A DNA stretch of 64,000 nucleotides from an uncultured Ignavibacteriota bacterium (lineage in GTDB: Bacteria > Bacteroidota > Ignavibacteria > UBA10030 > UBA8401), in NCBI GenBank assembly GCA_903884005.1, contig CAISDA010000072.1, forward strand, positions 159,522 to 223,521, given 5' to 3'. The notes below the pieces were generated by a model. That model was not told where the DNA came from and searched no databases. It saw only the letters and a program-made list of their open reading frames with translations. Numbering within the stretch: position 1 is the stretch's first letter; each line of letters starts with the position of its first letter. Shown one piece after another: positions 41,431-49,953 of the stretch. Position numbers and translations under genes: made by a program.

Positions 41431-42183
41431 TTACATTGCCATGCCGCCGTCAACGCACAAGATCTGGCCGGTCATATAATTTGCGCCCGAAGACGCTAAA
41501 AAGCACACAACCTCTGCGATTTCCGCCGGTTGTGCGGTGCGTTTCATAGGTATAACACTCAATATAGCTTCTTTTTGCTTATCATTCAACCCATGCGTCA
41601 TGTCCGTATCGACAAAACCCGGGGCTACTCCGTTGACCTGAATATTGCGCGAGGAGAGTTCTTTGGCGATTGATTTCGTGAAACCGATGACGCCCGCCTT
41701 CGATGCCACGTAATTCGACTGCCCGGCATTGCCGATCACTCCGACGACGGAGGTGATGTTGACGATCTTCCCCGCCCGCTGGCTCATCATTTGCCGCGAG
41801 GCCGCCTTTGTAAAATTGAACACACTTTTTAAATTCGTGGCGATGACATCATCCCACTCGTCTTCCGACATGCGCATGAGGAGGTTGTCTTTGGTGATGC
41901 CCGCATTGTTCACCAGGATATCGAGCCGCGTGAAGCGTTCGATCACCGTCTGCACGGCGGCGGCGGATCCGGCCGAGTCGGCGGCATCCGATTGAAGCGC
42001 CAGGCCGATGCGTCCCATGCTCTCGAGTTCGGCAACGAGCGAGTCTGCGTGTTCCCTGCTGCTGCGGTAGGTGAATGCAACATCGGCGCCGCACCGGGCC
42101 ATCGCTAGCACGATCTCGCGCCCAATGCCCCTCGTGCCGCCCGTGACAAGCGCTTTCTTGCCGTCCAGCATATAATTGATCAT
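41431..42183 (-). CDS. fabG: 3-oxoacyl-ACP reductase
   Basis: A 250-residue SDR. TGGTRGIGREI binds NADPH, NNAG is present, and the catalytic Ser-Tyr-Lys set lies in NITSVVGVIG...SNYVASKAGV. The C-terminus GQILCVDGGMAM is typical. It reduces 3-oxoacyl-ACP. Its ATG at 42183 overlaps the TGA of the DUF3109 gene by one base (TGATG), so the pair is translationally coupled; an internal ATG at 42171 is an alternative. acpP follows after 47 nt. Confidence 0.97.
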   Translation of the reverse strand: MINYMLDGKKALVTGGTRGIGREIVLAMARCGADVAFTYRSSREHADSLVAELESMGRIGLALQSDAADSAGSAAAVQTVIERFTRLDILVNNAGITKDNLLMRMSEDEWDDVIATNLKSVFNFTKAASRQMMSQRAGKIVNITSVVGVIGNAGQSNYVASKAGVIGFTKSIAKELSSRNIQVNGVAPGFVDTDMTHGLNDKQKEAILSVIPMKRTAQPAEIAEVVCFLASSGANYMTGQILCVDGGMAM

Positions 42184-42782
42184 CACTGTCCGCCTTTCTG
42201 CAGTGTGTCGAGGTACTGCTGCTTCATTGCCACAAGCTGCAGATATCCTTCCGCGCCGAGCACATAGACGAGTTCGGCCTTGCACGATTCGACCATTGAA
42301 AGCTCGGCATTGTCCACGACCGAACAGCACTGTGCGCATCCCTGTTGATAATCGTCGAAGGTCAGCACGCCCTCGGCTACGCATATGGGGAAGGCGATGC
42401 AGTAAAACGGTTTGATCTTCCAGGCGTCGCCCAGTTCTTCCTTGCTGAAGAGCTGCACGCTGCACCGGCCGTCTTTCAACAGGAAGACGCATTTGTCATT
42501 AAACGTTTGCGTCCCGATGGCTTTGCCCGAAACGAAGTCCGCATCGTCGATCATGTCCGGATCGAACCAGACAGTGTCATCCTGCGTCTGCGTCTCGTCC
42601 ATGTATTTCTTGATGCTCTCCTTATGCTCCATGATCACGCGCTGTTCGCTCACATCGGTCCACACGCCTGACGAGCAGCATTTCGATTCGCATTGGAAGG
42701 GTCCGCGTCCGTTGGCAAAGCCCTTCGTAAAGAGAATGGGATCGACCTCGTATGTGCCGATATAGAGTTTGTCCGTAGCCAT
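42183..42782 (-). CDS. Cysteine-rich DUF3109-like protein
   Basis: 199 residues, cytoplasmic, no signal peptide. The cysteines fall in clusters: FQCESKCCSSGV near residue 30, KCVFLLKDGRC in the middle, FYCIAFPIC, then QGCAQCCSVV and ESC near the end. This pattern fits the Bacteroidota DUF3109 family, related to YkgJ-type metal or Fe-S cluster proteins, but the family assignment is from memory. It is inserted in the fatty-acid operon between fabD and fabG, and its stop overlaps the fabG start. The ATG 42782 is chosen over a GTG three codons earlier. Function unknown. Confidence 0.75.
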   Translation of the reverse strand: MATDKLYIGTYEVDPILFTKGFANGRGPFQCESKCCSSGVWTDVSEQRVIMEHKESIKKYMDETQTQDDTVWFDPDMIDDADFVSGKAIGTQTFNDKCVFLLKDGRCSVQLFSKEELGDAWKIKPFYCIAFPICVAEGVLTFDDYQQGCAQCCSVVDNAELSMVESCKAELVYVLGAEGYLQLVAMKQQYLDTLQKGGQ

Positions 42783-42815
42783 AGGTAACACTCATTGATG
42801 AAAAAAAATAAAAAT

Positions 42816-42982
42816 GCAACTGCTCACCGCACGCTCTCTTCCATGTCATTCTGAAGGAGCGAAGCGACCGAAGAATCTAAAAATCATCAGCAACAGGGTG
42901 CGTTGATTAAATGCTCCCATCATCAGGTAATTTTTAGATCCTTCGCTGCGCTCAGGATGACAGTGGTTTTGGTGAACGCTGA
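42816..42982. repeat. MITE-like intergenic palindromic repeat, copy 1
   Basis: About 167 nt. The core starts TGTCATTCTGAAGGAGCGAA (42844) and ends with the near-complement CTTCGCTGCGCTCAGGATGACA (42962 side; arms shown partly). Outside the core, GCTCACC on the left mirrors GGTGAAC on the right. The centre (about 42882-42930) is variable. The second copy at 58481-58652 shares both arms and flanks but not the centre. No coding capacity. It lies between fabD and the DUF3109 gene. Confidence 0.85.
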
Positions 42983-42996
42983 ATAGACACAAATAA

Positions 42997-43908
42997 TTAT
43001 GATAAACGGATCCGGACATCCTCGGCCGTATCGCAGCCCTGTGTCTGGACGCCCGAGACGATCCTTTTTGCGAGCCCCTGCAGCACCTTGCCGGGGCCGA
43101 TCTCGACGAACGTCACTGCGCCTGCCAAGGCCATGGCGCCGATCGATTCTTCCCAGCGCACGGGACGAGTGACCTGATCGACAAGAAGCTCGCGGATCTC
43201 GCTTGCCTTCTGCACCGGCCGGGCCGTCACATTCGCATACACCGGAACGTCTGCATCGCGGATCGTCGTTTCATAGAGCGCGGCCTTGAGCGCATCTTTC
43301 GCCGAGCCCATCAAGGGAGAATGAAAGGCGCCGCTGACAACAAGCTCTTTCACGAGTTTGGCACCGCGTTCTTTTGCGATCTCCATCGCCTTGCGCACAC
43401 CGTCGACGGACCCCGAGATGACGATCTGTCCCGGTGAATTAAAATTTGCAGGCTGAACGATGCCGGCAGCCGACGCATCGGCGCAGACACCGGTGATCAC
43501 CGCAGCATCGAGGCCGACGATGGCAGCCATCGTGCCCGGATTATTTTCTCCGGCGGTTTGCATCAGTTCTCCGCGCAGGCGCACGATCTTCAGCGCATCG
43601 TCGAACGACAGCGCACCGGCAGCCGTCAGTGCAGAGTATTCGCCGAGCGAATGTCCGGCCATCATCGCAGCATCCCGCGGCTTCAGCAGCGTCCACACTG
43701 CCATGCTGTGGAGAAAAATTGCGGGCTGTGTATTCTTCGTCTGTTTCAGATCGTTGTCCGAGCCTTCGAAGCAGATCGTTGAAAGGCCGATGCCCAGTAT
43801 CGAATCGGCTCTCTCGAACAGCGCTTGTGCTTCGGGATACGATGCGGCCAGGTCTTTGCCCATTCCCGCATATTGAGAACCCTGTCCCGGAAAAATGTAT
43901 GCCTTCAT
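42997..43908 (-). CDS. fabD: Malonyl-CoA:ACP transacylase
   Basis: 303 residues, moving malonyl from CoA to ACP. The start KAYIFPGQGSQYAGMG, the nucleophile serine in GHSLGEYSAL, QPANFNSPGQIVISG, and VSGAFHSPLM (catalytic His) are all visible. ATG 43908 gives the family's usual N-terminus, but its GAGGA is only two bases away. An ATG at 43929 (seven codons more), just after the fabH stop, is possible. The repeat element lies directly downstream. Confidence 0.95.
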   Translation of the reverse strand: MKAYIFPGQGSQYAGMGKDLAASYPEAQALFERADSILGIGLSTICFEGSDNDLKQTKNTQPAIFLHSMAVWTLLKPRDAAMMAGHSLGEYSALTAAGALSFDDALKIVRLRGELMQTAGENNPGTMAAIVGLDAAVITGVCADASAAGIVQPANFNSPGQIVISGSVDGVRKAMEIAKERGAKLVKELVVSGAFHSPLMGSAKDALKAALYETTIRDADVPVYANVTARPVQKASEIRELLVDQVTRPVRWEESIGAMALAGAVTFVEIGPGKVLQGLAKRIVSGVQTQGCDTAEDVRIRLS

Positions 43909-43938
43909 ATCCTCGTCAACCACTCTCATTTAAAAAAA

Positions 43939-44943
43939 TTATTTTCCCGCAGGCGGATCGATCGCCCACTTGATGTACATGGCTCCCCACGTGTATCCCG
44001 CGCCGAAGCTGGCGAGAACGACATTGTCGCCTGCTTTCATTTTACCGTCATGCCACCATTCCGAAAGGCAGAGCGGGATCGTCGCCGCAGTCGTGTTGCC
44101 GTAGCGCTCGATGTTGATCATCACCTTCGACGCATCGAGGCCCATGCGGCGTGCCGTGGCATCGATGATGCGCAGATTCGCCTGATGCGGCACGAGCCAA
44201 TCGATCATCTCTCCCTTCAGGTTGTTCCGTTCCATGATCTCGACCGAAACATCGGCCATGCCCACAACGGCGGCCTTGAACACGCTCTTGCCGTCCTGAT
44301 AGAGGCTGTGCATTTTTTTATCGATCGTGTCGTGCGTCGCCGGATGCAGACTGCCGCCCGCCGCCATATAGAGGTACGGAGCGCCGGTGCCGTCGCTGTA
44401 CATTTTATGGTCGATGATGCCCTTGCCGTCTTCGCCCGGCTCCAACAATACGGCGCCTGCCGCATCGCCGAAGAGCACGCACGTGTTGCGGTCCGTATAG
44501 TCGATGATGGATGTCATTTTATCCGCACCGATCACGAGCACCTTTTTGTACCGGCCGGCCTCGATGAACTGCTGGCCGACGGTCAGCGCGTACACGAATC
44601 CGGAGCATGCCGCGTTCAGATCGAACCCCCACGCGTTCGTTGCGCCGATCTTCTCCTGCACAAGGCAGGCCGTCGACGGGAAGAACATATCGGGAGTGAC
44701 CGTGGCAACAATGATGAGGTCAAGATCGAGGGCGGTGATACCGCGGTTCTTGAGGACCATCTCGGCGGCTTTTGCCCCCATATCCGAGGTGGCGCCGTGT
44801 TCCATCACATGACGCTCACGGATACCCGTGCGTGTCATGATCCATTCGTTCGACGTGTTGACCATTTTTTCAAGATCTGCGTTGGTCAGCACTTTTTCCG
44901 GCACATAGTGACCGACTGCTGTTATCACTGCTCGTAGACTCAT
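43939..44943 (-). CDS. fabH: Beta-ketoacyl-ACP synthase III
   Basis: A 334-residue initiating condensing enzyme that joins acetyl-CoA to malonyl-ACP. Cys in NAACSGFVYAL, His in WLVPHQANLRI and Asn in YGNTTAATIP form the active site. The start is ATG 44943; an upstream in-frame TTG has no support. It sits between plsX and fabD in the standard order. Confidence 0.97.
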   Translation of the reverse strand: MSLRAVITAVGHYVPEKVLTNADLEKMVNTSNEWIMTRTGIRERHVMEHGATSDMGAKAAEMVLKNRGITALDLDLIIVATVTPDMFFPSTACLVQEKIGATNAWGFDLNAACSGFVYALTVGQQFIEAGRYKKVLVIGADKMTSIIDYTDRNTCVLFGDAAGAVLLEPGEDGKGIIDHKMYSDGTGAPYLYMAAGGSLHPATHDTIDKKMHSLYQDGKSVFKAAVVGMADVSVEIMERNNLKGEMIDWLVPHQANLRIIDATARRMGLDASKVMINIERYGNTTAATIPLCLSEWWHDGKMKAGDNVVLASFGAGYTWGAMYIKWAIDPPAGK

Positions 44944-44976
44944 TAACAATATTTACCGTAGTGAAAAAAAGTTGGG

Positions 44977-45068
44977 ACTCCCGGCATGCCGCGCGCGGTC
45001 GATATTCGACTCACGAAGGTTCGGCGCCGGTATGTGTAAGTGTCCGCCGGAGCATGATGCCCGGGAGA
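44977..45068. repeat. Long-range inverted repeat in the plsX-fabH gap
   Basis: GACTCCCGGCATGC at the left and GCATGATGCCCGGGAGAC at the right can pair with one 4-nt bulge across about 60 nt. It fills most of the 135-nt gap between plsX and fabH. The significance is unclear. Confidence 0.4.
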
Positions 45069-45078
45069 CACTGCGCGG

Positions 45079-46110
45079 TCATAGCACTGTGCGCAGCGCT
45101 TCGCGGATTTTTTCGTTGATCTGTCCCTGCACCGATTCCTCCGCGCGATAGAGCATATTCATCACCGCCCTGGGCGTTGAACCGCCGTGGCCGATGATCG
45201 TCACGCCGTTGACTCCCAGCAGCGGCACGCCGCCGAATTCCTGATAATCCATGTCCTTGAATGCGGTGCGGAGCGGTTGGCGCATGATGCCCATGAGCAA
45301 TTTTTTCCACCACGCCTGTCCGGCATAGTTCTTGAACTGGAATTTGAGGTAGGAAGGCACGCTTTCCGCAAACTTGAGGAGGATGTTCCCTGTGAACCCG
45401 TCGCACACGATGACATCGGCCGCGCCTGTGAGCACATCGCGGCCCTCGACGTTGCCGATGAAATTGAGCTGCGTTTTTTTTTCCGCAAACAGCTGATACG
45501 CCTCGTGCGCCTGCTCGTTTCCCTTCGAGGATTCTTCGCCGATATTCAACAGCCCGACACGGGGATTCCTCTTCTTCAGCACAAGTTCCGCATACAGCGA
45601 GCCCATCACGCCGAACTCATATAAAAAATGCGGCTTGCAGTCTGTCACTGCACCCGCATCGACAACAAGTGTCGGCCCATGCTCAGACGGAAACACCGCG
45701 CCGATCGTGGGGCGGCTCACGCCTGGAATGCGCCCGAGGATGAGCGTAGATGCCGCAGTGACTGCGCCCGTGTTGCCCGCGCTCACAAATGCATCGACGC
45801 CCCCCGCTTTATGGAGATTCATTCCGACAACGATGGACGAATCGGGCTTTTGCTTCAATGCAGCCACCGGCGAATCGTGCATCGTGATCACTTCCGATGC
45901 ATGCACAACGGAAAACTCCAGGCCCGAGGTATCGGCCCTGGCGAGTTCCGCACGTATGACATTTTCGTTTCCCACGAACACAACGTGAAAGCGATTGGCA
46001 CTGGCGCGAAGAGCGGCAACCGCTCCTCCCACTTCACTGACAGGAGCGAAATCGCTGCCCATTGCATCGAGCGCTATGCGTATCGGTTGTCTCAAATGGT
46101 CCGCACTCAT
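45079..46110 (-). CDS. plsX: Phosphate acyltransferase PlsX
   Basis: 343 residues. Converts acyl-ACP to acyl-phosphate, feeding membrane phospholipid synthesis. IALDAMGSDFAPVSEV near the N-terminus, FVSAGNTGAVTAAS, VDAGAVTDCKP, NIGEESSKGN and CDGFTGNILLK are family hallmarks. ATG 46110 is chosen; the open frame extends upstream past a terminator-like hairpin and is not likely used. Precedes fabH by 135 nt. Confidence 0.96.
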   Translation of the reverse strand: MSADHLRQPIRIALDAMGSDFAPVSEVGGAVAALRASANRFHVVFVGNENVIRAELARADTSGLEFSVVHASEVITMHDSPVAALKQKPDSSIVVGMNLHKAGGVDAFVSAGNTGAVTAASTLILGRIPGVSRPTIGAVFPSEHGPTLVVDAGAVTDCKPHFLYEFGVMGSLYAELVLKKRNPRVGLLNIGEESSKGNEQAHEAYQLFAEKKTQLNFIGNVEGRDVLTGAADVIVCDGFTGNILLKFAESVPSYLKFQFKNYAGQAWWKKLLMGIMRQPLRTAFKDMDYQEFGGVPLLGVNGVTIIGHGGSTPRAVMNMLYRAEESVQGQINEKIREALRTVL

Positions 46111-46142
46111 GAATGAATGGTGGCTTCGTCTCGGCAGAACGG

Positions 46143-46184
46143 AAAAAGACCCGAGAGACGCATAGCTCTTCCCTGAGGGTCTTT
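46143..46184 (-). terminator. Terminator or attenuator between rpmF and plsX
   Basis: On the minus strand AAAGACCC (46184 downward) pairs with GGGTCTTT, followed by further Ts. A smaller inner stem AGAG/CTCT lies in the loop. It is 32 nt after the rpmF stop and 32 nt before the plsX start, in a gap with no recognisable promoter, so it may tune read-through. Confidence 0.6.
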
Positions 46185-46216
46185 CACCGTACTGTCTTCG
46201 GACGTTCTCCGGTGCA

Positions 46217-46399
46217 TTAGGCTTCTTTGGGCACAAACATCGATCGTCCGTTGTAGAAACCGCAATTGGGACATGCGCGATGCTGCAGTTTCATTTCGCG
46301 GCATTGCGGACATTCGGCAACAGAGGATGCTACTGCCTTATAATGGGTGCGGCGTTTACGTCCGCGTTGTTTGGAAATTTTTCGTTTTGGATTTGGCAT
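46217..46399 (-). CDS. rpmF: Large-subunit ribosomal protein bL32
   Basis: 60 residues, strongly basic N-terminal half starting PNPKRKISKQRGRKRR. Four cysteines (CPQC and CPNC) form a zinc site, so this is the zinc-binding C+ form. It lies between yceD and plsX, an order shared with E. coli and many other bacteria. Confidence 0.97.
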   Translation of the reverse strand: MPNPKRKISKQRGRKRRTHYKAVASSVAECPQCREMKLQHRACPNCGFYNGRSMFVPKEA

Positions 46400-46414
46400 T
46401 GTCGCGCTTCCTGA

Positions 46415-46927
46415 CTAAGAATGTGGTTCGTTACGTGATGCAAGGTTTTGTAAAGCGCTCCACCGGATATCGCCCGTTTCAGGCGCACACGTGCAGAGCC
46501 GTTCGTTCAAATTTGTTCCGCAGACGGGGCATAATCCGCGGCAGTCTTCATGGCAAAGATTTTTCACCGGGACTGCAAGCAGGAGATATTCACGCACGGC
46601 ATCGGCCAGGTCGATCACTTTCTGTCCGTCTCCGAGCACAAAAAAATCGTCTCCCTCAACCGTGTCGCGTTCGGTCTCGCCCCATGTATAGACCTGTTCA
46701 AATTCAGCGTCGATGCGATGAACTGACTGGTCCGCACAGCGGTCGCATTCGAACGCCGCGTCCGCATGAGCGTCGATCTTTACAACGATCTGCCACGACG
46801 TTTTTATAAGCGACACGTGCGCCGACACATCTCCCGAAAAATTCTCCGGAAGCGCCATCAGAGTTGCACTTTGAGACAGTTCAACCGTAGAACTGCCGGC
46901 GGGAATGTTGGAAATATTGATGTTCAT
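46415..46927 (-). CDS. yceD: YceD/DUF177 family 23S rRNA accumulation protein
   Basis: 170 residues, acidic. CDRCADQSV and CPVCGTNLNERLC carry the four cysteines typical of DUF177, and the position just before rpmF matches the E. coli yceD-rpmF pair. The E. coli protein is needed for normal 23S rRNA levels. It is the first gene of the run through the fab genes, with promoter TTG-N20-TATATTT 69 nt upstream. Confidence 0.9.
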   Translation of the reverse strand: MNINISNIPAGSSTVELSQSATLMALPENFSGDVSAHVSLIKTSWQIVVKIDAHADAAFECDRCADQSVHRIDAEFEQVYTWGETERDTVEGDDFFVLGDGQKVIDLADAVREYLLLAVPVKNLCHEDCRGLCPVCGTNLNERLCTCAPETGDIRWSALQNLASRNEPHS

Positions 46928-46995
46928 GGTTCGTTTTCCCTCAATATTCCGCGATTCTGCTTAAGGCACATCCAACTTTTATTGAAAATTTCATT

Positions 46996-47025
46996 AAATA
47001 TAGGAATAATCTATAAGAGAGTCAA
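46996..47025 (-). promoter_or_regulatory. Promoter of the yceD-rpmF-plsX-fab run
   Basis: Minus strand TTG (47025-47023), 20 nt, TATATTT (47002-46996), 68 nt before the yceD ATG. No other promoter of this type was found before rsmE, suggesting a very long transcript or other promoter classes. Confidence 0.65.
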
Positions 47026-47090
47026 GAATCTGAAATCGGTTTTTCATTTATTACGGCACGATGGCAACTGTTTCGGCGGGGCGCGTACAC

Positions 47091-47123
47091 CATCACAGCC
47101 CTCTGTCGTGAAGGGCTGTGATG
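47091..47123 (-). terminator. Possible terminator of the DUF3276 gene
   Basis: A perfect 12-bp stem, CATCACAGCCCT with AGGGCTGTGATG, and a 9-nt loop, 20 nt past the DUF3276 stop. There is no U-tract, so Rho-independent action is doubtful. Confidence 0.45.
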
Positions 47124-47143
47124 ATTCGGAGGCCGGTCGGATT

Positions 47144-47467
47144 TCAGGCGACCACTGGCGCGGCCACGACTTCATCCTCGTCAACGGTGTCTTGAACAAC
47201 GGCGGCGCCTTCATCGGGATTCTTGCCCAATTCGTCATGGACATAATCTACCGCTTCAGCCAGCGCGTCTGCAAATTTTTCGAAATCTTCTTTGTAGAGA
47301 AAAATTTTATGCTTCTGAAATTCGGTCTCTCCGACCTTTTTGCTTTCGGTGATGGTGATGTAAAAATCTTTTTCGGATTTCGTCGCCTTCACATCGAAAA
47401 AATAGGTACGCTTCCCGGCCCGAACGCGCTTCGAGAAAATTTCGTCTTTGTACGCCGTCGTTTCCAA
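47144..47467 (-). CDS. DUF3276/PUR-domain nucleic-acid-binding protein
   Basis: 107 residues. IFSKRVRAGKRTYFFDV and SEKDFYITITESKK are the two PUR-alpha-like strands seen in the Bacteroidota and spirochaete DUF3276 family. Relatives bind single-stranded DNA or RNA. The C-terminus is acidic. The start is taken as TTG 47467, because AGGAGG lies 6 nt before it. The upstream in-frame GTG (47488) would place that site inside the coding region. The gene has its own hairpin downstream. Confidence 0.85.
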   Translation of the reverse strand: METTAYKDEIFSKRVRAGKRTYFFDVKATKSEKDFYITITESKKVGETEFQKHKIFLYKEDFEKFADALAEAVDYVHDELGKNPDEGAAVVQDTVDEDEVVAAPVVA

Positions 47468-47609
47468 TACAGTCCTCCTCCTTTGCACTACGTCATGACG
47501 TTAGAAAAAACCCGCATTCGACTACGGTGCAGTCGGTACTGCCGTTCGTGCGGTTGAAAAAAATGCTACATCATATCCGGTGTTGAGCATTGTTCGTGTG
47601 TACGGTGAT

Positions 47610-49874
47610 TCATCTCCGGATCACTGCCACCTTGGTCGTGCCAATTTTGCTGCCGTTATCACTATACGCGACTGCAATGTAAATGCCGCTGGCAACCGGC
47701 TCTCCCATTTCGGTCTTCCCGTCCCAGAATGCGCGTCCGCCGCCCTGCGCAGCAAATTGTTTCACGAGCTTACCGCTGATGGTGATAATTTTAATCGTCG
47801 TGCCGTCGGCGAGCCCCTGAAGCATGACGTAGGGCTGTTCCGCAGGATGGAACGGATTGGGAGCCGCCGACATGCCCGAATAATCGGGAGCCGGTGCGAT
47901 CGTTGTGATCCCGACGGATGATAATCCTTTCGATGTGCCGAAGTAGGCAACTCCCTTTTTCGTATCGAAGGCGATGGAAATGATATTGTCGTCCACAAGT
48001 TTTCCATTCGAATTCGCCACGGTATATTGATCCAACAGCGATGTCCCATCCGGCGAAAGGAGAAAGACGCCGCGCGAAGTGCCGATCCATTTGTTGTTGA
48101 GGGCGTCGACAGCGATACAATTGATCGTTTGATCGCGCACGGCGCCGAGGAAAATTTTGCTGATCGAATTCTGTGCCAGGGGACGCAGCGGATCGGAGAT
48201 CACCGTGATACCGACGGAGGTTCCGAGCCATAACTGGCCCTCGCGGTCCTCGACGACGCACGACACGCCGGTGCTTGTGACGCCGTCTGCAACTGTCAGC
48301 GATCCCCAGCCGTCGGATGTTCCCGCCACGGCAAGTTTTTCATTTAAGTAGACGATGCGTCGTCCGTCCGGCTGAAATCCCGACAGCTGGTTGATGAACC
48401 ACTTCGTATCGTTCCGGTCGATCGTGAGCCCGAGCATCCGATTGTAATCCCCTTGCGCGGCGGGAAACGCGACCCATGTGGAATCGGGATTCATCTTCCA
48501 CACCACCTTCGAAAGATTGGCGCTGCGGAATATCGAGACCCAGATGTTGCCATCTCTTGCGACGGCAACGACCGATGGCACCACGAAGTGGACGTTATCA
48601 TTCACACCGACAAGACCGGGAGACACGTCGTCGAAGATGCGCACGAGGCGATTCGCCTCATTCAGAAGCACGAGTCCGCCGCCCCACGTGCTGACCCATT
48701 TGGAATTATTCGGGCCCATGGCAATGGCATAGCAATCGTTGTTTCTCAGGCCAGGCAGCGTCGACGTCGAATAATTGCTCCAGCTGCTGCCGTTGAAGCT
48801 GTAAAACCCGCTGCCGTTTCCTCCGCCTAATCCGCCCGAAGCGGCCCAGATGGCGCCGTCACTACCCACGGCGATCGAGGCGAACGAGTTTGAGGCGGGG
48901 CCGTTCGGCGCAGAGGTGACCCACGCTCCCGCTGCGGCCTTCCATTGAGCCAACCCCAGAGAATCGGTGCCGAAGACCGGAATGCCGGCGGCAACAGTGC
49001 CGCTTGTCACACTCGAGGGCACCAGACTTCCGATCTGCTGCACCGCGCCGCTGAGGGCATACGAATACAGATAGTGGTAGCGAGTGAAGTAGAGCAGCGC
49101 ATCAGATTGCCCCCGGAGGGCAACGGGCTGTGATACCGCGGCAATAGGAAGCCACGAAGCGCCGTCGAAGGTGAACAATCCCCCGTCACCGCCGCCGAGC
49201 ACCTGGCCGTTGAATATGGTGAGCGTCGAGATCACACCCGGAAGTTGATAGGTGTACCACGAATCGGGAGCGGCAAGATTCACAGCAGAGGCTTTCGAGA
49301 CGGCAATGCCGTTGGCGGTCGCCGCATAGACACGGTCTTTGAAACGGACAACCGAGAGCACGGGCGGAGGCATGGATGTTCCGAAGTTGCCATACGTATC
49401 GATGAATTCGAAACGGGAGATCGAAAAGAGACTCACGCCGAATGATGTGGCGATGTACATCGAATCGCCCGCGAGGAAAAAGGAAGTGATGGATTTTTGC
49501 GACTTGTCGGACACGGCGATGTCCCGAATATAGCGCCATCGTCCGGCTGCGGGTGTGAACACATCGATCGACCCGTCCGATTGGCCGAACCAGATGGATC
49601 CGGCCCTGTCGATCGCGATCGCTGTCAGCGCATTGGTGGTCAATCCCTCCGAATTCGTGAAGCGGACAAACGCCGAATCGTGCAGTATGTAGAGGAACGC
49701 GCCGCCGCTGGTTGCCGCCCAGACGGAATCGTGAGACGAGGCAACGCCCATAAGTGAATTCATTGCAGTATAATTTTTCCAGTCGCCGATTCCGCTGTGT
49801 GCGGAAGTATACGCCATCCCTGCGGCCGCCAGTATCATCAACAAACGTTTCATCAGTCCCTGCCGATTAGCCAT
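47610..49874 (-). CDS. Secreted two-component-regulator-type propeller protein with T9SS sorting domain
   Basis: 754 residues with a signal peptide (MKRLLMILAAAGMAYTSAHS, after a 7-residue leader). The body is built of repeated WD-like units such as AIDRAGSIWFGQSDGSIDVF, VARDGNIWVSIF, VEDREGQLWLGTSVGI and VDALNNKWIGTSRGVF, the Reg_prop repeats of seven-bladed propellers. The last 85 residues form a type A sorting domain (PNPFHP, DGTTIKIITISGKLVKQF, GEPVASGIYIAVA, TKVAVIRR). It should be exported by T9SS and kept at the surface or released. The start at 49874 has GAGGG; ATG 49853 is possible. Confidence 0.85.
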   Translation of the reverse strand: MANRQGLMKRLLMILAAAGMAYTSAHSGIGDWKNYTAMNSLMGVASSHDSVWAATSGGAFLYILHDSAFVRFTNSEGLTTNALTAIAIDRAGSIWFGQSDGSIDVFTPAAGRWRYIRDIAVSDKSQKSITSFFLAGDSMYIATSFGVSLFSISRFEFIDTYGNFGTSMPPPVLSVVRFKDRVYAATANGIAVSKASAVNLAAPDSWYTYQLPGVISTLTIFNGQVLGGGDGGLFTFDGASWLPIAAVSQPVALRGQSDALLYFTRYHYLYSYALSGAVQQIGSLVPSSVTSGTVAAGIPVFGTDSLGLAQWKAAAGAWVTSAPNGPASNSFASIAVGSDGAIWAASGGLGGGNGSGFYSFNGSSWSNYSTSTLPGLRNNDCYAIAMGPNNSKWVSTWGGGLVLLNEANRLVRIFDDVSPGLVGVNDNVHFVVPSVVAVARDGNIWVSIFRSANLSKVVWKMNPDSTWVAFPAAQGDYNRMLGLTIDRNDTKWFINQLSGFQPDGRRIVYLNEKLAVAGTSDGWGSLTVADGVTSTGVSCVVEDREGQLWLGTSVGITVISDPLRPLAQNSISKIFLGAVRDQTINCIAVDALNNKWIGTSRGVFLLSPDGTSLLDQYTVANSNGKLVDDNIISIAFDTKKGVAYFGTSKGLSSVGITTIAPAPDYSGMSAAPNPFHPAEQPYVMLQGLADGTTIKIITISGKLVKQFAAQGGGRAFWDGKTEMGEPVASGIYIAVAYSDNGSKIGTTKVAVIRR

Positions 49875-49953
49875 GGTGCCCTCGTTGTGTTCCCTCGTGC
49901 CTGATGTACGACGATCATTCGTATGGAGAGAGAAACAACAAGGCCATTCGATC

